This document shows positions 38,116 through 44,679 of a DNA stretch of 44,679 nucleotides, piece after piece (within the stretch, counting starts at the first letter, position 1; each line of letters opens with the position of its first letter). The notes beneath the pieces were generated by a model that ran no database searches, was not told the origin of the DNA, and worked only from the letters and a program-made list of their open reading frames with translations. The position numbers and the translations under genes were made by a program. Source of the stretch: Bacillota bacterium (GTDB taxonomy: Bacteria > Bacillota > Clostridia > Lachnospirales > Lachnospiraceae); contig JAEWPQ010000181.1 in the NCBI GenBank assembly GCA_023460575.1, positions 1 to 44,679 of the forward strand. Reading direction: 5' to 3'.

Positions 38116-39213
38116 TTACTTTCTTTTATCAAGATATTCCTGACCAAGCACATCTGCGGCAATTAAAGCATCATAAAGCTGTTCAGGAGTTACATCTCCG
38201 ATCATATTATGGATGCTTTCCCCTTCAGCGCATGCATTCTTAGCCGCAATGCGGACTCTCTCTTTATCTGTTACTCCGATTTCTTTTAAAGTTACCGGCA
38301 GACCAACGCTTACACAGAATTCAAGCACCTGATTAAACTCAGCTGCCGGAGCATCTTCCAAAACCAGCTGTGCCAGTGTACCGAAGGCAACCACACTGCC
38401 GTGCATTGTGGCTTCACATTCTTCCAAAGCCGTAAATCCGTTGTATACGGAATGAGATACTGCCAGACCGCCGTTATCAGCGCCTACGCCGCTTAAGTAA
38501 GTATTGGCCTCAATGATTGCCTCCAGAGCTGGCGTTACTATTTGATTCTCACAAGCCTTTAAAGCCTTGTAGCCGTCTTCTAAAAGAGTTTCGTAGCAAA
38601 GTCTGCAAAGAGCCATGGCAGATTTTGTGATTCCGCCATTTTCCAGGCTGGGAGCTTTTGCCTTTTCACAGGCTCTTGCTTCAAAATAAGTACCCAGCGC
38701 ATCACCCATTCCGGCAACCAGGAATTTAACCGGTGCGTGGGCAATAATATCAGAATCCACAATTACTGCATCTGGATTTTTAGGATAGAATATGTAATGG
38801 GAAAAGCTTCCGTCGTTGTTGTATATAACGGACAAACCGGTACAGGGAGCATCCGTTGCTACTACAGTAGGGATGATAACAACCGGCAGTTTCTCATAAT
38901 GAGCCGTTGCCTTTGCCGTATCAATGGCAGATCCGCCTCCAACTGCAGCCACACAGTTAATCTGATTCTCTCTGACGATCTTTTGCATCCGCTCTATTTC
39001 TCCGATGGAACTGATTCCGCCGAAGATCTCAAACTTTACTTTCGCACCTTTTCCTTCAAAGCTTTTCTCAATCTTTTCATGGCAGTTTTTATATCCGCTG
39101 TTGCTGCAGATAAAAAGAAATGATGATCCAAGATCTTTCGTTTCTTCATAGACCTCTGATAAAGCGCCCTGCCCCTGTACGTATTTTAAAGGTGATCTCA
39201 TTAGTTTCAGCAT
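38116..39213 (-). CDS. gldA: Iron-containing alcohol dehydrogenase, glycerol dehydrogenase type
   Basis: A 365-residue group III dehydrogenase of the GldA type. The NAD site GGGSAIDTAKATA is at about residues 93-105, and the metal ligands are in GMGDALGTYFEA (Asp) and in AVSHSVYNGFTALEECEATMHG (two His). GldA oxidises glycerol to dihydroxyacetone with NAD+. The protein may act on another small diol or hydroxyketone, since the subfamily is broad. It has its own consensus promoter and terminator. Confidence 0.88.
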   Translation of the reverse strand: MLKLMRSPLKYVQGQGALSEVYEETKDLGSSFLFICSNSGYKNCHEKIEKSFEGKGAKVKFEIFGGISSIGEIERMQKIVRENQINCVAAVGGGSAIDTAKATAHYEKLPVVIIPTVVATDAPCTGLSVIYNNDGSFSHYIFYPKNPDAVIVDSDIIAHAPVKFLVAGMGDALGTYFEARACEKAKAPSLENGGITKSAMALCRLCYETLLEDGYKALKACENQIVTPALEAIIEANTYLSGVGADNGGLAVSHSVYNGFTALEECEATMHGSVVAFGTLAQLVLEDAPAAEFNQVLEFCVSVGLPVTLKEIGVTDKERVRIAAKNACAEGESIHNMIGDVTPEQLYDALIAADVLGQEYLDKRK

Positions 39214-39264
39214 AATAGTCTCCTCTCATCAATCAGTAAAAAAATATCGTTTTATGCTACATCA

Positions 39265-39293
39265 AATATACGCCTGTCATACAAAAATGTCAA
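39265..39293 (-). promoter_or_regulatory. Promoter of the glycerol dehydrogenase-like gene
   Basis: Minus-strand TTGACA (39293-39288) and TATATT (39270-39265) are 17 bases apart, about 50 bases before the start codon. Confidence 0.75.
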
Positions 39294-39349
39294 TATTTTA
39301 ACAAGATATAATTTCAGATACCCTTTCACTGATCTGATCAATGCAGCGT

Positions 39350-39691
39350 TTAACATGCCACAATTTCCTTAATCAGGAGTTCCCTTCCCCCAGTCAGTTC
39401 CCAGGAAAAACTCTGGCAGAAGGGACATTTCATATATCCTTCTGTTACATGAAACACTTTATTACACTCCCTGCAGCGTCCATTTGCAGGAATAATTTCG
39501 ATATCCAGACGGGCATTTTCAAGAATTGTTCCCTGGACTGCGGCAGGATAGCACTGCTCCACATAATAAGGAACCACAGAAGCTATCTCACCGATCTGCA
39601 GCACCAGGCTTTCTACCTGTGATAAGTTCTGCTCCATGACCACATTTTCCACAATACGGACCACTTCTGACATGACCCCCAGTTCATGCAT
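39350..39691 (-). CDS. hypA: HypA-type nickel metallochaperone
   Basis: A 113-residue HypA. The N-terminal MHELG gives the Ni(II) ligand His2, and Cys73, Cys76, Cys89 and Cys92 form the structural zinc site. HypA inserts nickel into [NiFe]-hydrogenase or delivers it to urease. Neither enzyme nor hypB is in the window; the gene instead follows a DUF5692 membrane protein by 23 bases. AGGAGG lies six bases before the ATG. The client enzyme is unknown. Confidence 0.9.
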   Translation of the reverse strand: MHELGVMSEVVRIVENVVMEQNLSQVESLVLQIGEIASVVPYYVEQCYPAAVQGTILENARLDIEIIPANGRCRECNKVFHVTEGYMKCPFCQSFSWELTGGRELLIKEIVAC

Positions 39692-39714
39692 TCTATTCCT
39701 CCTGATCTATTCTT

Positions 39715-40713
39715 TTACACAGCCGGATCTGTTTCCGCCAGGGCCTTCACATTGCGGTATGACTTTAAATCCGTATAAAGCTCAGGTCCGTATGGGCTGC
39801 GATGCTTTTTCCAGATATTGATCCCCATATACACAGCTACTGCCGCATTGGATAAGAGCGCAAGCAGGCTGACTGCAAAATAAATGCCGGGCTTATAGGA
39901 AGAATCCACACGGAATTGACCCACATCCTGAAATCCGGGAAAGGTCTGGGCAAACATGCACCAGAGAGCCAGGGTCTGAGCCCGGTGCTGCAGCCATGCA
40001 CCCTTTCCAATGGTAAATGCACACAGCGTAGGGGCCAGTAAAAGTGCAAGTCCGCAGTACCATGCATGATGAGGCAGACAGTTATAGGTATAGGCAAAAT
40101 TCCATATATCATAGGCAGCAATCCAGAACCAAAGCATGTCGGGCCAAAGCATATCCCTGCTCTTGTCTTTCGCCGTTGACTTCCTAAGACAGATGCCAAA
40201 CCACCCTGTTATAGTGACTATATTTAAAATTCCTGCTGCCGCATTCATAAAATTCCACGGGCCTCCCATCAGAAGTACAGAAACATCCGCAGTTGCATCC
40301 TGAGCTATGGTATGGTACGTCATTCCAACTTCCAGATCTCTCGTCACCGCTTCCATGATATTAACAGCCAGAATTAACGGCGGAAAGCAAAGAGCAAGAC
40401 GGCTTTCACAAAGGCGGAATACGGTTTTGTCCTTTCTTGTTCTTTGATAATGCCTGATCAGCCAGAAACCGATGCAGCCTGCCGTGGCTGAATAGACCTT
40501 CGCAAGATGAAACCAGTCTGTATATGTACTATTTTTCATTCCTGTAAACCATAGAACGGATAATGCTGCGGGCATCACGAAGAAAAAAAGAAAACCAATC
40601 AACTTATAACGCCGTGACACCTCATTTAACAGAAATAACGAGGCAAATACCAGAAGCCACACCAGCAGATAAGTGCCGGGAAATGCTCCTTTTGCTGATT
40701 GAAATACAAACAT
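39715..40713 (-). CDS. DUF5692-type polytopic membrane protein
   Basis: A 332-residue protein with about eight hydrophobic segments, matching my recollection of the DUF5692 family (motifs WFHLAKVYSATAGCIGFWLI and WFWIAAYDIWNFAYTYNCLP). It is Trp-, His- and Cys-rich in the membrane regions. GGAGG nine bases before the ATG at 40713 sets the start; the frame open to 40785 runs through the operator. It is co-transcribed with hypA and faces a GntR regulator. Metal transport or a membrane enzyme are possible roles; none is established. Confidence 0.75.
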   Translation of the reverse strand: MFVFQSAKGAFPGTYLLVWLLVFASLFLLNEVSRRYKLIGFLFFFVMPAALSVLWFTGMKNSTYTDWFHLAKVYSATAGCIGFWLIRHYQRTRKDKTVFRLCESRLALCFPPLILAVNIMEAVTRDLEVGMTYHTIAQDATADVSVLLMGGPWNFMNAAAGILNIVTITGWFGICLRKSTAKDKSRDMLWPDMLWFWIAAYDIWNFAYTYNCLPHHAWYCGLALLLAPTLCAFTIGKGAWLQHRAQTLALWCMFAQTFPGFQDVGQFRVDSSYKPGIYFAVSLLALLSNAAVAVYMGINIWKKHRSPYGPELYTDLKSYRNVKALAETDPAV

Positions 40714-40752
40714 GTTACTACCTCCAGTCAAAATTTTTTTATATTCTTTCAT

Positions 40753-40767
40753 AGAACCTAAGGTTCT
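40753..40767. promoter_or_regulatory. Palindromic operator candidate over the DUF5692-hypA start site
   Basis: AGAACCT-A-AGGTTCT is a perfect 7-1-7 palindrome placed at or just past the expected transcription start of the leftward operon, a typical repressor position for a FadR-type GntR protein. Confidence 0.6.
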
Positions 40768-40775
40768 TTGTTTAT

Positions 40776-40805
40776 ATTTTAACACTCTATTTTTGCATTT
40801 GTCAA
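40776..40805 (-). promoter_or_regulatory. Promoter of the DUF5692-hypA operon
   Basis: Minus-strand TTGACA (40805-40800) and TAAAAT (40781-40776) are 18 bases apart, with transcription expected to start near 40769. Confidence 0.7.
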
Positions 40806-40943
40806 AATTTTTCTTGCATTTAACTGATTATTAGAGGTTTTTACCTTATTTTTTATTGATATTTATATAAAATTACCATATAATTAGAATCGTGGTTACT
40901 GGTTCAGCCAGAAGCAATCACATAAGAACAGGGGGAATGCGTT

Positions 40944-41648
40944 ATGGAGTTTAAAAAGCTGTGTGCGCCTACATTAAAAGAACTGTTTATAAAGGAACTG
41001 GAATCTCAGATACTGTCCGGCCGGCTTCCAATTGGGACCAGGCTGCCGCCTGAGCGGGAGCTGGCGGCTTCCATGCAGATCAGCAGATCCGTTGTTAATG
41101 AGGGCGTTATGGCTCTTGCGGAAAAAGGATTTCTTGACATTCGCCAGAGACAGGGGATATTTGTCGCAGACTATAGAAAAGAAGGCACGCTGGATACCTT
41201 TCAGTCTATTGTCAATTACAATGGAGGAGTCCTTCGAAAAGATGAAGTACGGTCTATTCTGGAGCTTAGAATTGCACTTGACACCCTGGCGGTTGAACTT
41301 TGCTCCAAAGAGATCACAGATTCAGAACTTTCACAGCTGCGGGGATTTACAGAAGCCATCGGCCGGGCATCCTGTGCTCATGATGCAGCAGAATCTGCCT
41401 TTGCTTTCCATCATCATCTGGCACTGTTTTCTGGAAATACACTTCTTCCTTTGATTTTCCGTTCATTTAAAGTTCTGACTTATTCACTTTGGATTCGTTT
41501 CTGTGATTTATATGGTATACCGGCTCTATATGAAAACACAAACGAGCTGTGTACCATGATTGAAGAACGGGATTTTAAAGGAGCTGAGGGTTATCTGAAA
41601 CGGTCTCTGTCAGAAAGCATTGACGGCCACCGGGAAATATATTATTAA
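40944..41648 (+). CDS. GntR-family regulator, FadR/FCD type
   Basis: A 234-residue regulator with an N-terminal GntR winged helix (residues 10-75; GRLPIGTRLPPERELAASMQ and the wing IRQRQGIFV) and a helical FCD ligand domain (about 95-225) with likely metal-binding histidines in FHHHLALFSG. FCD regulators respond to carboxylic acids and often bind Zn or Ni, which fits divergence from a hypA-containing operon. GGGGGA is eight bases before the ATG. It probably represses the operon through the palindrome at 40753. Confidence 0.88.
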   Translation: MEFKKLCAPTLKELFIKELESQILSGRLPIGTRLPPERELAASMQISRSVVNEGVMALAEKGFLDIRQRQGIFVADYRKEGTLDTFQSIVNYNGGVLRKDEVRSILELRIALDTLAVELCSKEITDSELSQLRGFTEAIGRASCAHDAAESAFAFHHHLALFSGNTLLPLIFRSFKVLTYSLWIRFCDLYGIPALYENTNELCTMIEERDFKGAEGYLKRSLSESIDGHREIYY

Positions 41649-41660
41649 AAAAGGCAGAAA

Positions 41661-41704
41661 AAGCCGGTTATATCAGCTCATGCAAACACTAATATAACCG
41701 GCTT
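41661..41704. terminator. Terminator between convergent genes
   Basis: AAGCCGGTTATAT (41661-41673) and ATATAACCGGCTT (41692-41704) are perfectly complementary over 13 bases. Five Ts follow on the minus strand; the plus side is weaker. Confidence 0.82.
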
Positions 41705-41718
41705 CTCATGAAATCCTT

Positions 41719-41940
41719 TCATCTTTCATCCATGTAGATCTTTAAAAATTCTGCCATGAGCAGAACATAACTGAACATGAATACAAAGCCCGCCGTTACA
41801 AGAGGCCATTTCCTCTTTTTCTCCGGGATGGAAAGCCCGATTATCATGCCCACTGCACAAAGACAAATCTTTAATAATGCAAAATCCCTGATCCTGCACT
41901 GCCTGATATACTGGTCTGCACAGTCAATTAACTGTTTCAT
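41719..41940 (-). CDS. Small two-helix membrane protein of unknown function
   Basis: A 73-residue protein with a cytoplasmic N-terminal part and two membrane helices (about residues 23-38 and 46-66) separated by the basic loop PEKKRKW. It resembles short clostridial proteins sometimes labelled phosphate-permease-like, a label without functional support. It is flanked by the shared terminator and by an upstream GGAGGCAG site. Confidence 0.7.
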   Translation of the reverse strand: MKQLIDCADQYIRQCRIRDFALLKICLCAVGMIIGLSIPEKKRKWPLVTAGFVFMFSYVLLMAEFLKIYMDER

Positions 41941-42001
41941 CTGTCTGTCTGCCTCCTTCTTTCTTAATCTTTCGTGATTAGTATATACCTATTGATATTT
42001 T

Positions 42002-42961
42002 TTATTTAAGCGGATTACAAAAGGTTAAAATCTGCTTTACATCAACACCCATATCCCGAAAACCGGACCACAAAAATTCAATCCTGCATATCCTGGTTCT
42101 GATTAAATGAAGTTCCGACGGAAGTTTCATAATATTCTCATATTTTAAATTCCTCATAGCCAGAAAATCACGGTATTCTTCGCTCCCCGTTTCTATTATT
42201 TCAGCCGTACCTTTGATCTGCATTCCTCTTAACCGGTTCATTCCCTGGAATTCATTAAATACAGCCACGGAGACATTGGAATTGAGCAGGATATTTGAAA
42301 ACTTCACGCCCCCCTCGCTTAAGATATATAGAAATCCATTCTTATACCGGTATTCGATAGGGGTAGCACGGATTCGGTTTCCATACCCGGTTGATAAGGA
42401 ACAGGTGTCGTGGTTTAACAGAAATTCTTCACAGAATTCAAGGATTTTTTTTTCATCCATTGCTATAACGGGTGTGTCCTTCCACTCCTTTATTCCCAGC
42501 AGTGTCTCAATATACCATTCCTGTTCAAAACAAAGGTAATCCTGTTCCTTTAAGCCTGCTGATTGAAAAAAAGCCGCTGTCTGCTTCCTGTCTTCCTTAT
42601 TCAGCCGGCTTAAAACCATGTTTCCGGCGACTGCGTCCTGAAATACCACGCAGTTTCCAAGAAGTTCACTCACCGGCTGCAGATACTTCTTTGCGTATTC
42701 CTTGGCCAGACATGTACAAAATAGTACTATTTTTTTTGTTTTCAGCCAGTCCAGGTTATTTTTAATGCTTAAAACGGCCTCCTGTTCCAGCTGTTCATAA
42801 TAAACAGGCACCAGTAAAACAACAAGATCCCATTGCTGTCCGTTATCTTGAAACTCCGATAAACGCATGCATTTCCCAGGTCCCAATACGAGTGCCGCCT
42901 GCTCTGCCGCCATTTTTGTAAACCCATATCTGCTCTCATATAAAACAAGAGTATTCTTCAC
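42002..42961 (-). CDS. Flavodoxin - PNPOx-like fusion protein
   Basis: A 319-residue protein in two parts. Residues 1-165 are a flavodoxin with the FMN-phosphate loop YESRYGFTK and LLVPVYYEQLE, like HemG-type menaquinone-linked flavodoxins. Residues 185-319 are a PNPOx-like split barrel (SLSTGYGNRIRATPIEYRYK, NVSVAVFNEFQGMNRLRGMQ). Both are FMN-binding folds, so the chain may carry two flavins and pass electrons between them. GGGGAGG precedes the ATG. Substrate unknown. Confidence 0.82.
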   Translation of the reverse strand: MKNTLVLYESRYGFTKMAAEQAALVLGPGKCMRLSEFQDNGQQWDLVVLLVPVYYEQLEQEAVLSIKNNLDWLKTKKIVLFCTCLAKEYAKKYLQPVSELLGNCVVFQDAVAGNMVLSRLNKEDRKQTAAFFQSAGLKEQDYLCFEQEWYIETLLGIKEWKDTPVIAMDEKKILEFCEEFLLNHDTCSLSTGYGNRIRATPIEYRYKNGFLYILSEGGVKFSNILLNSNVSVAVFNEFQGMNRLRGMQIKGTAEIIETGSEEYRDFLAMRNLKYENIMKLPSELHLIRTRICRIEFLWSGFRDMGVDVKQILTFCNPLK

Positions 42962-43103
42962 ACTTCCACCTCCCCTGTTTCATTCATATGCACATACTTA
43001 AAATTTTAGAATTTAAGAACCTTTTATTAAGTATACATCCTGTTGCTTTTTATAATAAAACATATTAAAATTGGTTTAATCAATTCGATTGGAGGCAGCA
43101 GCT

Positions 43104-44679
43104 ATGGTTCTGGATATTCCCACTATTTCTGTAGTTTATTTTTATATCAGTTTCATACACGTTCTCATTATGCTGTTTGTTTTCCGTATTATTAAAAATT
43201 ATCCAGGTATGAATTGCATACTTTTCAGCTGTATTTCTTCCTCTTTAAGTGGATTTCTTTCTGCATTGAAGTATGCTTCTGATTATGGAGACATATTTGT
43301 ATTCGTTTCCAATGTTTTCTTTTATTTCTCCATATTTGGCTTAAACATCGGCTTTTCCAAATTTCTTGACCTGCCCGTGGCTAAAAAGAAACTGTTGGCA
43401 TTGAGCATTCTGTTTCTTGCCGGTTATTTCTGGTTTTCCTTTGTATATGGAAATAAAAGCTACCGGATCATTGTATTTTGCCTGATTTTCGGCATTGTTT
43501 CATTTCTCAATGCAGAAATATTAAACAATCATACCATTGATTCTGTACGGCCGGCTACCCGGCTCATCGCCGCAGCTTATATTCCTTACGGAACCTTTTA
43601 CATCATTCAGGCTTTCTTTACTTTCTATAAAGAGACGCAAAACTATAACATCAGTACCTCCTTTTATTTTATGAGCTATTTTCTCTCCATTGCCAGCATC
43701 CTTTTATGGTCCTATTGCTTCATTATCATGACTGTCCAGCGGGAGCATGCGGATAAAACGCTTGCAGAAGAACGGTTTCGCCTCATATTTGAGACAATTC
43801 CCGACACCGTATTTATTTCTGAGTATCCTACAGGAAAAATAATAGATGTAAATGAGACCTATACAACATTAACAGGCTATACAAAAGAGGAATCTCTGGG
43901 TAAAACCACTCTTGATTTAAAGTTCTGGAAAAATTCCGGTGACAGAGACCTTTTTTTTAAGATCATTGAGAAAGAGGGCATCTGCAAAAACCTGGAGATC
44001 ACCATTGTGACCAAAGAAAGAAAGGAATTAATTGCCCTGATATCATCACAGACCACTCAGGTTGAGAACAGTACCTATATCATCAGTGTAATCCGGGATA
44101 TTACATCAAATAAGGCGCTGACCCAAAAGCTGAAAAAAAGCGAGGATACCTTTCAGGCAATTATGGAACAAAGTCCCATGTCTTTTATCCTTACCAATAC
44201 CTCAGGAGAGATTGAATATGCAAATCCAACCTTTTTAAAGCTTATGGGATATGAATTACAGGAGGTCCTGGGGAAGAATCCAAGAATCTTAAAATCCGGT
44301 TATCACAACAGGGAATTTTATCATACTTTATGGAGCACGATTCTCTCAGGAAGACAGTGGAGCAATGAAATCGTAAATAAGAAAAAGAACGGCGATTTGA
44401 TCTGGGAAAATATAATTCTTACTCCTATTCTGAACGAAGAAGGCAGAATCATTCAGTTTCTATCCACTCTGGAAGATATTTCTGATCGGAAAAGAACGGA
44501 GCAGGAGCTTAAAATTCAGGCAAGAACCGATATGCTTACCGGAATTATGAACAGAAGAAGCTTTATGGAAACAGCACAAAAAAGACTGCTGGATATAAAA
44601 GAGTACGGTCAGACAGCGGCGTTTCTTATGATTGATATTGACCGGTTTAAAACCATCAACGATACCTTCGGTCATAACA
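43104..44679 (+). CDS. Membrane sensor with two PAS domains and GGDEF domain, 3' end beyond the window
   Basis: At least 525 residues. Residues 1-212 hold about seven hydrophobic segments (MASE-type membrane sensor), 223-340 a first PAS domain (RLIFETIPDTVFISEYPTGK), 345-468 a second with a PAC tail (FIQFLSTLEDISDRKR-like region), and from about 478 a GGDEF domain starting ARTDMLTGIMNRRSF and LMIDIDRFKTINDTFGH. The GGDEF motif itself would follow after the window, so diguanylate cyclase activity (c-di-GMP synthesis) cannot be judged. GGAGG lies eight bases before the ATG. Confidence 0.88.
   Translation, partial: MVLDIPTISVVYFYISFIHVLIMLFVFRIIKNYPGMNCILFSCISSSLSGFLSALKYASDYGDIFVFVSNVFFYFSIFGLNIGFSKFLDLPVAKKKLLALSILFLAGYFWFSFVYGNKSYRIIVFCLIFGIVSFLNAEILNNHTIDSVRPATRLIAAAYIPYGTFYIIQAFFTFYKETQNYNISTSFYFMSYFLSIASILLWSYCFIIMTVQREHADKTLAEERFRLIFETIPDTVFISEYPTGKIIDVNETYTTLTGYTKEESLGKTTLDLKFWKNSGDRDLFFKIIEKEGICKNLEITIVTKERKELIALISSQTTQVENSTYIISVIRDITSNKALTQKLKKSEDTFQAIMEQSPMSFILTNTSGEIEYANPTFLKLMGYELQEVLGKNPRILKSGYHNREFYHTLWSTILSGRQWSNEIVNKKKNGDLIWENIILTPILNEEGRIIQFLSTLEDISDRKRTEQELKIQARTDMLTGIMNRRSFMETAQKRLLDIKEYGQTAAFLMIDIDRFKTINDTFGHN

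Overview
The window looks like a chromosomal segment of a low-to-mid GC Gram-positive anaerobe, most likely a Lachnospiraceae/Clostridia member. This is inferred from strong GGAGG ribosome binding sites, the gene set (clostridial sulfate-assimilation cluster with AprAB-type APS reductase, DUF438-hemerythrin-PAS protein, DUF1858 mini-protein, HxlR and Rrf2 regulators, chemotaxis receptor) and the absence of aerobic respiration genes. No rRNA, tRNA, CRISPR array or prophage was seen.

Region by region. (1) 1-8044: a leftward sulfate uptake and activation operon, sbp-cysT-cysW-cysA-aprA-aprB-cysD-cysN (cysN cut by the window edge), facing a divergent LysR regulator across a clear dyad. (2) 8091-11038: a secreted CAP-domain protein with a repetitive linker, then a LysR gene divergent from azlCD (branched-chain amino acid export) across a 47-bp symmetric operator-like sequence. 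(3) 11135-12830: two AT-rich genes, an unknown membrane protein and an MFS exporter, possibly acquired. (4) 13087-16041: a sulfur-transfer/tRNA-modification operon (tcdA, a rhodanese-TtcA fusion, and an IscR-like Rrf2 regulator with three cysteines), then a CsoR-type copper sensor. (5) 16197-20000: a GNAT gene followed by an AT-rich island with a duplicated element, two secreted proteins of unknown function, a small three-helix membrane protein coupled to one of them, and an IS256-family transposase remnant. (6) 20010-23688: a six-gene operon (cupin, Hcp-like protein, DUF1858, unknown, two hemerythrins) divergent from a Crp/Fnr regulator, which looks like a nitrosative or oxidative stress unit. 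(7) 23690-32348: a two-component system, copA-unknown-copZ, an HxlR regulator, and a second metal operon coding an HMA-DsbD/SafE-cupredoxin fusion, a 32-residue membrane peptide missed by size cut-offs, and a DUF2318 lipoprotein. (8) 32499-44679: a chorismate mutase-shikimate kinase fusion, an HxlR/flavin protein pair, a chemotaxis receptor, a candidate small RNA locus, DUF438-hemerythrin-PAS, ferredoxin, glycerol dehydrogenase-like enzyme, hypA with a DUF5692 membrane protein and divergent FadR-type GntR regulator, a flavodoxin-PNPOx fusion and a truncated PAS-PAS-GGDEF sensor.

Themes that recur are sulfur (uptake, activation, persulfide relay), copper/thiol-metal handling, and di-iron or flavin proteins that cope with oxygen and NO. 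The least explained pieces are the AT-rich island at 16.7-19.6 kb, the hemerythrin/Hcp-like operon, and the inverted-repeat/promoter/terminator locus at 35.97-36.43 kb. All functional names come from motif recognition by eye; no database search was run.
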